A DNA stretch of 16,510 bases, from positions 1 through 16,510 of the forward strand of contig JBFISM010000081.1 of NCBI GenBank assembly GCA_041608535.1. Direction: 5' to 3'. Positions 1 to 7,599 of the stretch are shown one piece after another. The notes beneath the pieces were generated by a model. The model was not told where the DNA came from, made no database searches, and saw nothing but the letters and a program-made list of their open reading frames with translations. How positions within the stretch are numbered: position 1 is the stretch's first letter; each line of letters opens with the position of its first letter. A program made the position numbers and the translations under genes. This DNA comes from JBFISM01 sp041608535 (lineage in GTDB: Bacteria; Actinomycetota; Acidimicrobiia; Spongiisociales; UBA5794).

Positions 1-98
1 CACCGTGCGAGCTCCACCCCAAGCTCGTGGACAGAGTCCGGAAGCTCGGAGCCGTACGTGCCGATCGAGGCGATACGGTGGGGCTTGGTGATGGTGTG

Positions 99-977
99 AT
101 GGAAGAACTGCGCGAATCGGGTGCTGACGTAGTCCGGGCGCTCGAAGGGTGGCGACCGACCTTCGACGCATTCTTTCAAGTCGTAACGGAGCTCGGTGAG
201 GCCCCCTTCTTCTTCGTGTTCCTGGCGGCGATGTACTGGCTTGTCGACCGCGACCTGGCGGTTCGGATCACGATCGTGCTTGCTGCATCGACACTCACCA
301 ACGTCTGGCTGAAGGAGGCTTTCGGCGAGCCTCGGCCGGCGGTGCACGATCCCACTCTGTCGCCACTGATCGAGGGCGACTCGCTCGGTTTCCCGTCTGG
401 TCATGCCCAACACTCGGTTGTGATCTGGGGGTCGCTGTTCGTGGCGTTCCAGCATCCGCTGGTGCGTTTGGTGAGCGTGGGTGCGGTGGTGCTGGTGCCG
501 TTCTCTCGTTTGTACCTCGGAGTGCATTTCCCCCACGACCTCGTCGGTGGCTACATCGTCGGGGCCGCTTTGCTGTGGGCGGGTGTGCGATTCGCACCGA
601 CACTCATCGACCTGTTCTTCTCGCAGTCACCGACGTTCCAGGTGTTGCTGGCTCTGGGGCTACCGATTGTCGGAGCGCTGCTCGCCAACAGTCCGGGCGG
701 AGTGCGAGGTGGTGCAGCATTCACAGGCGGATTCCTCGGCTTGGTCATCGAGCGACACTGGATCGCGTGCCCGCCTGCGTTCGGCTGGTTTCCACGTGCC
801 CAGCGGTTGCTCATCGGGTCAACCGGCGTGGCGGCGATGTGGTGGGTCGGGTTCGGTGATGTCGGTCTTACTGCGAACAGCCTCGGCTTGTTCCTGATCG
901 CATTCTGGATTGCCGCGGGCGCGCCGTGGCTGTTCCAGCGGGTCGAACGAAGCGAGGAGCGCAACGGGCGACCGTGA
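99..977 (+). CDS. PAP2-superfamily membrane phosphatase
   Basis: Integral membrane phosphatase of the PAP2 (type 2 phosphatidic acid phosphatase) superfamily, whose members dephosphorylate lipid phosphates such as phosphatidate or undecaprenyl diphosphate. All three signature motifs are visible, numbered from the start chosen here. Motif 1 is K72-x6-R79-P80, motif 2 is the PSGH segment (S100-G-H102), and motif 3 is S136-R137-x5-H143-x3-D147; the two His and the Asp are the expected catalytic residues. Several hydrophobic segments lie before and after the motifs, including about four after motif 3, so the protein extends beyond a minimal PAP2 core. The frame stays open upstream to an ATG at 27, but ATG at 99 starts just before the conserved part; GTG at 96 is equally possible and the ribosome site is weak. 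It converges on the GH65 gene. The true substrate cannot be read from sequence. Confidence 0.88.
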   Translation: MEELRESGADVVRALEGWRPTFDAFFQVVTELGEAPFFFVFLAAMYWLVDRDLAVRITIVLAASTLTNVWLKEAFGEPRPAVHDPTLSPLIEGDSLGFPSGHAQHSVVIWGSLFVAFQHPLVRLVSVGAVVLVPFSRLYLGVHFPHDLVGGYIVGAALLWAGVRFAPTLIDLFFSQSPTFQVLLALGLPIVGALLANSPGGVRGGAAFTGGFLGLVIERHWIACPPAFGWFPRAQRLLIGSTGVAAMWWVGFGDVGLTANSLGLFLIAFWIAAGAPWLFQRVERSEERNGRP

Positions 978-998
978 CGGTTGCCCACGGACACATAG

Positions 999-1010
999 GT
1001 CCTGCAGGAC
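999..1010. repeat. 12-bp perfect palindrome between convergent genes
   Basis: GTCCTGCAGGAC is a perfect inverted repeat in the 175-bp gap between the convergent PAP2 and GH65 genes. There is no T-run, so a terminator role is only a guess. An 8-C homopolymer lies at about 1087-1094 in the same gap. Confidence 0.3.
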
Positions 1011-1152
1011 AGCGGCGGTTCGGCGCAACCGGTGAACAGCCAGGTGGTCGCGGGTTGATCCTGTTTTGCCATCGTCAGATCGTCGCCCCCCCCAATCCCG
1101 ACGCCACAGACAGCGTCCCGGCTCCGACCCGGCCTGCTGCGCCTCGACGAGG

Positions 1153-3543
1153 TCAGAGCGCAACGACCTCCGTAGTTCCGGCGTGCACCTCGATGAGCTG
1201 GTCCCGTATCCCGACGCGGACGGGGCCCGCCTGGCTCGGCGGTGTCGTCACCGTCAGCTCGTCGGCCGTGATGCTGAACTCGAGCAGCAGACCGCGATAC
1301 GAGATCTCGAACTGCAGGCTCCGCAGCTCCTCGGGGATTGTCGGGTCCAGCCACAGCGTGTCCTCGCGAGTTTCGATTCCGGTGAACCCCCGTTGCACGA
1401 GATCGACGGTTCCCGCCATCGCTCCAAGGTGAATCCCCTCTGGTGTGGTTCCTCCCTGGATGTCGGTCACATCGCTGAGCAGTGCTCCCTTGAAGAACTC
1501 CCACGACCGCTTACGGTCCGACCGCGCCAGCACCCACGCGCTCACGATCCGGCTCAACGTCGATCCGTGGCACGTCCGCTGGTCGTAGTAGGCGATGTTG
1601 CGTTGGATGGCGGCGTCGTCGATCTCATAGCCGAGTCGTGCGAAGTTTGCCTGCAACTCTTCAGACGACAACAGGTAGAAGAGCATGAGGACATCGGCCT
1701 GCTTCGAGAGCTTGTACCGATTGGGCGAATCGCCCTCGGCTTCGAGGATTCGGTCGAGCCGATGGATGTCGCCGTAGCGCTCCTGATAGCCGACCCAGTC
1801 GAATTCCTCGAGGTCGCCGTAACCCTCGAACTGGCTGATGATGCCGTCGTCGTGGAACGCAACGACGAGCTTGCGGCTGATCTCGTCCCACTGAGCCATC
1901 TCCTCCTGGCGAAGGTGGAGCTTCTGCGTGAGCTCTGCGAGCCGAAACGGCGGCACGAGGTCGAGGCACTCCTGGGCCCGACACAGCACCCAAGCCGCCA
2001 TGACGTTCGTGTAGGCGTTGTTGTTGAGCCCTGGCTCGGTGGCATCCGGATAGGCGTCGTGATACTCGTCGGGTCCCATCACTCGACGTATCTCATAGCG
2101 ATCGATCGCCCGGTTGTAGGTTGCAAGGCTCGCCAGCAGGCGGGCGATCTCCACCATCATCTCGGCGCCGCCAAACGCGAGGAAGGCAACGTCCTCCGTC
2201 GTCTGGTAGTACTGCCACACGTTGTAGGCAACGGCGATGTTGATGTGGCGCTGCAACGAGCTGTTGTCCGGGAGCCACCGTCCCGATTTCGGGTTCAGGT
2301 GAACGACCTGACTCTCCTCCTTGCCGCTGCTCCCGCTCTGCCAGGGATAGAGCGCGCCGTCGAGGCCCTCTGCCGCCGCCGCCCACCGGGCCTCGGGAAG
2401 CCGCCGGTAGCGGTAGAGCAGGAGCGCCCGGGTCAGATCGGGGAGATGCAGATTCAGATACGGGACGATGAACAGCTCGTCCCAGAAGATGTGCCCTCGA
2501 TACGCCTCGCCGTGCCAGCCACGCGCCGGTACCCCGACATCGAGGTCGATGGTGTGCTTGGACACCGTCTGCATGAGGTGGAAGGAGTGCAGATTCAGCA
2601 CCATCGCCTCGAAGTCGTCGGCTCCGGTGGCGAGATGGAATCGCTGCCAGAGCGAGTCCCAGGCCATCTGGTGCGACTGCAACAGGTCGTCGAACGAACC
2701 GAGACGCCCGATCCAGGTCCGAGCGGCAACGCCCGCCTCGGAGATGCCCTGATCGCGCGACGTATAGAGCGTGATGATCTTGTCGACGGTGACGGGGACA
2801 TCTTCGGCGACGTCGAGAGCAAGCCCCTGGGCAACGAATGCCTCCGCTTCGATCTGCTCGATCTCGACCGGTATTCGTCCGCCGTTGCGCCGTACTGTGG
2901 TAACACCGGCGATCGCAACACGAACGCGTGACTGCGTCGTTTCGACCTGGAGGTACATCGAGTCGGCATCCGGATGGCCCTGCTCGAACGGAGCGAGGTG
3001 TTGGCTGGCGAGCTGGCGATAGCGCTCCACCCCGGAGTTGACGACACGACCGTCGATCCCGGATTCCACGTGGAGGCGCCCCGACCAGTTCTCCGGGAGA
3101 AACGTAGTTTGCAGTCCCGCAACATGAGGGCTGCCCATGTGCACGAAGCGGCGCTGAGCAACCCGGCTGCGGCGGCCGGCAGCGTCCTCGAACACGAAGA
3201 GGCGGGTCAGGATTCCGTGTCGCAAGTCGAGCTCCTGGCGATATTCCTCGAACCGCGCATCCCGCAATGTGAACCAGTCGCCGTCCTCGACTCGGAACCG
3301 GAGATGCAACCAATTGGGGCAGTTGACCAGGTCCTCATTGACGATGTCGCGACCTGCGATCTCGGTGACGAGGCGGTTGTACAGCCCGGCGACGTAGGTG
3401 GCCGGGTAGTGCGTGCCGTCAGCCGCCGCCTCCGGGGCGGCGCCCCGGGTTGCGAAGTAGCCGTTTCCCAGCGTGCAGAGCGCCTCGCGCAGCGGCTCCT
3501 CGTCGGGATCGAAGCCCTCATAGCTGAGAGTCCAGCGGTTCAT
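1153..3543 (-). CDS. Glycoside hydrolase family 65 protein (trehalose/maltose/kojibiose phosphorylase-like)
   Basis: A 796-residue GH65 enzyme. The family mostly phosphorolyses alpha-linked disaccharides (trehalose, maltose, kojibiose, nigerose) to beta-glucose-1-phosphate and glucose; some members hydrolyse. An N-terminal beta-sandwich domain (about 1-270) precedes the (alpha/alpha)6 catalytic barrel. Visible motifs are GHIFWDE at 350-356 (substrate contact), GPDEYH at 490-495 with E493 as predicted general acid, KQAD at 614-617, and HGSTLS at 659-664. The last two line the phosphate pocket of family phosphorylases, which favours phosphorolysis. The ATG overlaps the stop of the upstream gene by four bases (ATGA), so translation is probably coupled. 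With the upstream HAD-trehalose phosphatase it reproduces the domain order of mycobacterial OtsB1 (Rv2006), there a single polypeptide. The linkage acted on is unknown. Confidence 0.9.
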   Translation of the reverse strand: MNRWTLSYEGFDPDEEPLREALCTLGNGYFATRGAAPEAAADGTHYPATYVAGLYNRLVTEIAGRDIVNEDLVNCPNWLHLRFRVEDGDWFTLRDARFEEYRQELDLRHGILTRLFVFEDAAGRRSRVAQRRFVHMGSPHVAGLQTTFLPENWSGRLHVESGIDGRVVNSGVERYRQLASQHLAPFEQGHPDADSMYLQVETTQSRVRVAIAGVTTVRRNGGRIPVEIEQIEAEAFVAQGLALDVAEDVPVTVDKIITLYTSRDQGISEAGVAARTWIGRLGSFDDLLQSHQMAWDSLWQRFHLATGADDFEAMVLNLHSFHLMQTVSKHTIDLDVGVPARGWHGEAYRGHIFWDELFIVPYLNLHLPDLTRALLLYRYRRLPEARWAAAAEGLDGALYPWQSGSSGKEESQVVHLNPKSGRWLPDNSSLQRHINIAVAYNVWQYYQTTEDVAFLAFGGAEMMVEIARLLASLATYNRAIDRYEIRRVMGPDEYHDAYPDATEPGLNNNAYTNVMAAWVLCRAQECLDLVPPFRLAELTQKLHLRQEEMAQWDEISRKLVVAFHDDGIISQFEGYGDLEEFDWVGYQERYGDIHRLDRILEAEGDSPNRYKLSKQADVLMLFYLLSSEELQANFARLGYEIDDAAIQRNIAYYDQRTCHGSTLSRIVSAWVLARSDRKRSWEFFKGALLSDVTDIQGGTTPEGIHLGAMAGTVDLVQRGFTGIETREDTLWLDPTIPEELRSLQFEISYRGLLLEFSITADELTVTTPPSQAGPVRVGIRDQLIEVHAGTTEVVAL

Positions 3544-5105
3544 CGTGTCCGAGACGCGGCGAGGTCGGCGAGAAAGGTCGCGACCTGGTCCGTGTCACCG
3601 AGGAGGTAGCGGGCATGCGAAGGCTCGCCGTCACGACCCACAACGATCCCGATGCCACGCTTGCGAACGACCCGGAAGGCGTCCTCGTCGGTCGTATCAT
3701 CCCCGAGGTAGATCGGGGTGACGGCGTACCGATCGAGGTCGAGCTCGTCGAGCAGCCAGTTGAGGGCGCGTCCCTTGTCCCAGTCGAAATCGGGTCGGAA
3801 TTCGAAGATCTTCTTGCCGGACGCCACCCGCAGCGAGGGTACCTCCGGGGCCGTCGCGGCGATTGCGGCCTCGACTTTCGCATAGTCGGCGTCGGCGACA
3901 CGGCGGTAGTGCACCGCAGTCGCGAACCGTTTGCGTTCGACCTGTGCGCCGGGCACGTCCCTCAATTGCTCCTCGAGCTTCGCGGTGACCGCTTCGAGAG
4001 GTTCCAGGTAGCTCTGGAACCTCTCGAGACGCTCGTCGACCACCGGTTCTCCAGACGGGGCGATGATGTCGAAGCCGTGGCTGCCTGCGTAGTAGATGCC
4101 GGCAACGTCGACCTTGCTACGGACGTCGGTCACGTCGCGACCACTGACAACGGCGACGGTCACGACTCCGGCGAGCTCGGTGAGCACGGCGCGAGTTCGA
4201 TCGGACAACACAGCGAGGTCCGGATGCGAAACGATCGGGGTGAGAACCCCGTCATAGTCGAGGAATACCACGGGCTCGGCGCCGATGAGCTGCTCGTAGA
4301 TCACGTCCTCGGCCTGCGCCGCTGAGGGGAGATCGGACCGTGGCACCGGCGCAACCGGCTTCACGGAGATCTCCTCCAAGTCGGAGACCACAACGGTCGC
4401 TCCCGACGCAGCGAGCGCGGCGGCGTGATCGCCGCGATCGACGCCGATGACCATACGAAAGCCACCGGCGCGGCCCGCCTCGACACCCGATCGGGCATCC
4501 TCGACGATGGCCGCACGATCTGAGGTGGCACCGACGCGCGACGCCGCCTCCAAGAACACCGCCGGGTGGGGCTTTCCCGGGATCCCGAGCTCGGATGCCA
4601 CGACGCCATCGATCCGCACGGAGAAGAGGTCGAGCAGGTCGGCAGCCTTCAGGACCGCGGTCACATTCCGGCTCGACGAGATCAACGCAGTCTCCACGCC
4701 CTGACGCTGCAACTCCTTGATGAGCGCAACGGTCGTGTCGTACGACTCGACGCCGTGCGTCTCGAGGTGGCGGTGGAAGTACCCGTTCTTCCGGTTGCCG
4801 AGGCCAGACACGGTCTCCGCGTCGGGCGGATCCTCCGGTGTCCCCCGGGGCAAATCGATGCCACGGGAATTCAGGAAGCTGGCCACACCGTCGTACCGGG
4901 GTTTGCCGTCGACGTACTCGAGGTAGTCCGCGGCCTCGAATGGTCGGAATGGTTCGCCCGTACGTTCCGATCGATCCTGGAGGTACTCGTTGAAGAGTTG
5001 CGACCAGGCTGCTTGGTGGACCGACGCCGTCTTGGTGATCACCCCATCCAGGTCGAATATCACCGCATCGATGACATCGACGTCGATCACGTACCGATCA
5101 CTCAC
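3540..5105 (-). CDS. Fused beta-phosphoglucomutase-like HAD and trehalose-6-phosphate phosphatase
   Basis: A 521-residue two-domain protein. Residues 1-245 form a HAD phosphatase/mutase of the beta-phosphoglucomutase type. Its motifs are D18-L-D20-GVIT (nucleophile and acid/base), SSS at 143-145, K178 in GKPHP, and ED at 202-203. Residues about 278-521 form a second HAD of the OtsB trehalose-phosphatase type, with FLDYDGVLTP (D283, D285), SGRD at 321-324, and a C-terminal GDDTTDEDAF metal-binding motif. The first domain could convert the beta-glucose-1-phosphate made by the neighbouring GH65 enzyme into glucose-6-phosphate; the second would dephosphorylate trehalose-6-phosphate. The start is GTG, with GGAGG at 5109-5113 only three bases upstream, which is tight. 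No synthase (OtsA) is in view. The pair resembles a split version of Rv2006-type OtsB1. Confidence 0.88.
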   Translation of the reverse strand: MSDRYVIDVDVIDAVIFDLDGVITKTASVHQAAWSQLFNEYLQDRSERTGEPFRPFEAADYLEYVDGKPRYDGVASFLNSRGIDLPRGTPEDPPDAETVSGLGNRKNGYFHRHLETHGVESYDTTVALIKELQRQGVETALISSSRNVTAVLKAADLLDLFSVRIDGVVASELGIPGKPHPAVFLEAASRVGATSDRAAIVEDARSGVEAGRAGGFRMVIGVDRGDHAAALAASGATVVVSDLEEISVKPVAPVPRSDLPSAAQAEDVIYEQLIGAEPVVFLDYDGVLTPIVSHPDLAVLSDRTRAVLTELAGVVTVAVVSGRDVTDVRSKVDVAGIYYAGSHGFDIIAPSGEPVVDERLERFQSYLEPLEAVTAKLEEQLRDVPGAQVERKRFATAVHYRRVADADYAKVEAAIAATAPEVPSLRVASGKKIFEFRPDFDWDKGRALNWLLDELDLDRYAVTPIYLGDDTTDEDAFRVVRKRGIGIVVGRDGEPSHARYLLGDTDQVATFLADLAASRTR

Positions 5106-5113
5106 GTTCCTCC

Positions 5114-5609
5114 GTCACCATCGCCGCCTGGCGACCATGCTAAGCAGGAGCTCAACGCATCGGCTGTACCGGATGCTCGGGAGGGCAGAGGACCGTCCAA
5201 GGTCGGAATCACAGGTCACAACGCGGAGCTGCCGGGAGCTCTGAGAGTCGCAGCCGGCGGAGCTGCGAATCCATGTAGCGCCGAGCTCGGCGCTGGCCAC
5301 CGCGCCGTTCGATCGCTTCTTGCAGTGACGCCGTACTCGACCCTCTCCCCTACGACATGGAAAGGCCCTCGCCGCAGCTTTGGACGAGGCGCGATCACGT
5401 GCGGATCGATCATGGCGCAGCGCCCGGCTGGAAAACCAGGTCGCGGTGCGATTGCCCAGCGGCCGAACTCCGAAGCCACCGGTATGACTGCACAGGTCGA
5501 GAAGCCGGCGGCTCAGGTCTCCGTCGAGCTGTTCCAGCCGACATCACCGTCGCCGTCCGATCTCTTGCGCACCAAATGCCGACAGCGATGGATCGCAGAC
5601 CGACGAGAG
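5114..5609. other. Intergenic stretch, no convincing gene
   Basis: About 500 bp upstream of the HAD-trehalose phosphatase gene. Open frames exist on both strands but none carries a recognisable domain or a convincing ribosome site. It probably contains the promoter of the trehalose operon near 5115-5200, although I see no consensus -35/-10 pair. Confidence 0.4.
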
Positions 5610-5795
5610 CTACCGGGAGGGCTCGTCGAAGAGACGGGTGGCAGCTTCAAGGTCGATGTGCACGACATCCTCACCAACAGCGTCCACCGTGTAGCCCTCG
5701 GCAAACCGTGCGAAATCGGGTTCGGTACGGGGATACCCGCAATCCAGGCAACATTGTCGGCCGCCATCGATGGGTCGAGTGACTCCCGACCTCAC
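5610..5795 (-). CDS. Possible small CxxC protein of unknown function
   Basis: A 61-codon frame bounded upstream by a TAG at 5805-5807, so it must be short; GTG at 5795 is the first start. The product has a CCLDC segment followed by an acidic stretch and ends in RLFDEPSR. The composition is protein-like with fairly high G/C at third positions, but only one cysteine pair is present and no Shine-Dalgarno is visible. It lies 58 bp downstream of the zinc-finger gene and could be the tail of that operon. It may equally be a chance ORF. No family recognised. Confidence 0.3.
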   Translation of the reverse strand: MRSGVTRPIDGGRQCCLDCGYPRTEPDFARFAEGYTVDAVGEDVVHIDLEAATRLFDEPSR

Positions 5796-5808
5796 GGTGT
5801 CTAACTAC

Positions 5809-5822
5809 CCGGGTTTGCCCGG
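5809..5822 (-). terminator. Weak hairpin after the RRM/zinc-finger operon
   Basis: CCGGG-TTTG-CCCGG, a five-bp stem about 30 bp past the zinc-finger stop codon. There is no U-tract, so it is at most a weak terminator or mRNA-stabilising hairpin. Confidence 0.25.
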
Positions 5823-5853
5823 CTCCGGTCGAGCGGAGCGGGTGCGCGGGGAT

Positions 5854-6057
5854 TCACTCATCGCTGCCGAAACGGCGTTTGGTGCGACGGTCCTTGCCAT
5901 TCTCCTTCTTGACCGGCGGTCCGATGTTGTGGGCGTGGGCGAGGTGGATGTCGAGCTCGTCTCGCCGCACTTGCATCGAACACCGGGAACAGCGTCCCAA
6001 TGCGTTCAGGTTGCGCCCTTCGTCCGTTTCGCTTCGCCGCTCCGTTTCTGCGGTCAT
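5854..6057 (-). CDS. Small C2H2-like zinc-finger protein
   Basis: A 67-residue basic protein. Its core has C23-x2-C26-x11-H38-x4-H43 spacing (with another His at 41), close to a classical C2H2 finger. A charged N-terminus precedes it and a Lys/Arg-rich tail (about 50-62, including KDRRTKRR) follows, fitting nucleic-acid binding. The ATG at 6057-6055 overlaps the stop of the upstream RRM gene by one base (TGATG), so the two are almost certainly co-translated and may act together on RNA. The reading frame continues open upstream inside the RRM gene, but this ATG is the natural start. I do not recognise a named family; the zinc-finger assignment rests on residue spacing only. Confidence 0.68.
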   Translation of the reverse strand: MTAETERRSETDEGRNLNALGRCSRCSMQVRRDELDIHLAHAHNIGPPVKKENGKDRRTKRRFGSDE

Positions 6058-6311
6058 CAGGACCTGGTGGGACGAGGTCGAGCCTTGTTGACCGTGAGGC
6101 GCCGACCGTCGATTTCGTGGCCGTCGAGCTGTCCGACGGCTTTGCCGGCGAGCGCATCGTCGGCAAGCTCGACGAAGCCGAACCCGCGTGAGCGACCGGT
6201 GTCGCGGTCGGTAACCACCGATGCCGAGGTGATGGTCCCGTAGTCGGCGAATAGAGCGCGCAGGTCCCTGTCGGTCGCGTCGAATGGGAGGTTGCCTACG
6301 TAGATGTTCAT
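6057..6311 (-). CDS. RRM-domain RNA-binding protein
   Basis: An 84-residue protein that is one RNA recognition motif with a short basic tail. RNP2 is IYVGNL at 3-8 and RNP1 is RGFGFVEL at 42-49, including the aromatic residues that stack on RNA bases. This is the single-RRM type known from cyanobacterial Rbp proteins, often cold-induced and acting as RNA chaperones. AGAGAGG lies about nine bases before the ATG. An upstream extension of the frame to 6629 is non-coding leader. The stop overlaps the zinc-finger gene start (TGATG). By eye about half of its residues match the RRM fused to the DEAD-box helicase at 9010-10497, suggesting common origin. A repeated 42-bp element lies in its leader. 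Confidence 0.92.
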   Translation of the reverse strand: MNIYVGNLPFDATDRDLRALFADYGTITSASVVTDRDTGRSRGFGFVELADDALAGKAVGQLDGHEIDGRRLTVNKARPRPTRS

Positions 6312-6384
6312 GGCGACTGCCTCTCTGCAGCACGAAGAGCGCTCCCGCTCCTCTTGGTCAAGTTGTTCCGGTACCGACTCTGCT

Positions 6385-6426
6385 GCAGTCCGGTCCGTGA
6401 ACAAGGAGAGAGTGTGAGTCGCCGCC
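6385..6426 (-). repeat. 42-bp leader element, copy 1 (RRM gene)
   Basis: Matches 7461-7502 at 39 of 42 positions; the plus strand includes GGAGAGAGTGTGAGTCGCC. It lies 73 bases before the RRM start codon. The flanking putative -10 (TACGAT, minus strand) is 15 bases upstream of its edge, so the element would sit near the 5' end of the mRNA. It is a candidate shared regulatory leader or protein-binding site. Confidence 0.75.
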
Positions 6427-6441
6427 GAAGCAGCTGAACGC

Positions 6442-6450
6442 ATCGTACCA
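6442..6450 (-). promoter_or_regulatory. Putative extended -10 of the RRM gene
   Basis: The minus strand reads TGGTACGAT, a TGn-extended -10-like box. A related GGTACGCT occurs at the same distance from the second copy of the 42-bp element (7519-7526). The -35 region is poor. The conserved spacing is the main support. It implies a leader of about 120 nt. Confidence 0.35.
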
Positions 6451-6576
6451 GGTATTCCGTCGATCGAACCCCTCAGGTTGCCGCTGCGGAAGCCGAGCAC
6501 CTCGGGGGCCATCGCAGTCGACACCACGGGGTAGTGGTCGAGGCCGAAGCACATTGGCCGCAAGTGTGTGACCCGG

Positions 6577-7365
6577 TCACGGCTTACCGCTGACGGTCCA
6601 GGCCCGAGCGTAAAAGCGGATCGATCCATCGTGGGACACGGGAACGGTCGATCTGAGTCGTGCCTCGAGGCGGGCTCGTTGCGAATCGCCGAGGGCGGCG
6701 ACGTAGCCCGGTGCCGGTCCCTGCCCGGCCAGGAACGGGGTCCAGTAGTCGTTGAAACCGGTGAAGCGAGTGTCGACGGTCAGCTCTCCCGTGCGTACGG
6801 CCGACAAGCCTGCCCGACCAAAGAGGTCGGCCAGGCGTTCGGGACGACAGATGGGGAACCGGACACCCTCGTCGAGGCTGGCTGCTGCTGCGTCCAACCC
6901 GACAGCGGCATCCCAGAAGCACCTGAGGAACTCCATTCCGTCGGCGTAGTCCCAGACATAGGCGGCGATCGACCCGCCACGGCGAAGCACCCGCTTCCAT
7001 TCCACAACGGCTGCCAGAGGATCGGGGACGAAGTTGAGGACGAGTCCGCTCACCACCAGGTCGAACGTGTCGTCTCCGAAGGGCAGCTCTTCGCCGCCGG
7101 CAACCCGGATGTCTGCCTGCTCTCCGAGCCGAGCCCTGGCGACCTGAACGAACTCCGCGGACGGGTCCACACCAACGGCCTCCTGAGGAGAGCACACCTG
7201 GGTGACCGCATGAAGCAGCGCCCCGGTACCACACCCCACGTCCAGCCAGCGGAGACCCCCAGAAACGCTCATCGCTTGAACGAATCTGTCGGCGATCAGT
7301 CGACTCCATCGACCCATGAACGCTTCGTATGCGCCCCCGCCGTCCCAGCGATCCGTTGCGACCAA
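6577..7365 (-). CDS. Class I SAM-dependent methyltransferase
   Basis: A 262-residue methyltransferase of the UbiE/type 11 kind. Motif I is LDVGCGTG (about 41-48) for SAM binding. An acidic residue at the end of beta-2 follows in VGVDPS, then the post-motif segment FDLVVSGLVLNFVPDP and VEWKRVLRRGG typical of this fold. The substrate is not evident. The start chosen is TTG at 7365-7363, because AAAGGAG ends exactly seven bases before it and the encoded protein begins just ahead of the conserved region. An ATG at 7455 in the same frame abuts the repeated leader element and lacks a ribosome site. The 95-base interval between start and 42-bp element suggests a regulated leader. It is upstream of, but separated by 265 bp from, the RRM operon. 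Confidence 0.85.
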   Translation of the reverse strand: MVATDRWDGGGAYEAFMGRWSRLIADRFVQAMSVSGGLRWLDVGCGTGALLHAVTQVCSPQEAVGVDPSAEFVQVARARLGEQADIRVAGGEELPFGDDTFDLVVSGLVLNFVPDPLAAVVEWKRVLRRGGSIAAYVWDYADGMEFLRCFWDAAVGLDAAAASLDEGVRFPICRPERLADLFGRAGLSAVRTGELTVDTRFTGFNDYWTPFLAGQGPAPGYVAALGDSQRARLEARLRSTVPVSHDGSIRFYARAWTVSGKP

Positions 7366-7379
7366 GGGTGCGCTCCTTT
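7366..7379 (-). promoter_or_regulatory. Ribosome binding site deciding a TTG start
   Basis: The minus strand reads AAAGGAG, a seven-base spacer, then TTG. It is the best Shine-Dalgarno in this region and excludes the upstream ATG as the main start. Confidence 0.7.
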
Positions 7380-7460
7380 GTCGACGATCATGCTCCCGCC
7401 CCTCTGAGCGAGGAGCAGTCCTGCGCTCTGGGTCGCGTGTTCCGGCACCGCCCATCCGCG

Positions 7461-7502
7461 GCAGTCCGGTCCCTGAACGAGGAGAGAGTGTGAGTCGCCA
7501 CC
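7461..7502 (-). repeat. 42-bp leader element, copy 2 (methyltransferase gene)
   Basis: Second copy of the element at 6385-6426, same orientation relative to its gene, three mismatches. On its upstream side lies GGTACGCT (minus strand, 7519-7526), similar to the first copy's GGTACGAT and 16 bases from the edge. A hairpin CAGCGT/ACGCTG (7517-7536) overlaps this box and may be an operator. Confidence 0.75.
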
Positions 7503-7599
7503 CGAGGGGCCGACGTCAGCGTACCGGGTGACGCTGCGGAGCCGGCCGGCTTCCTTCGTAGTCGGGGAACTCCGGACGGCGGGCCGGCATCGTTGGCCG

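Noticed and set aside
1066..2931. 621-codon plus-strand frame opposite the GH65 gene
   Set aside because: Typical antisense shadow in GC-rich DNA; the minus strand encodes a complete GH65 enzyme.
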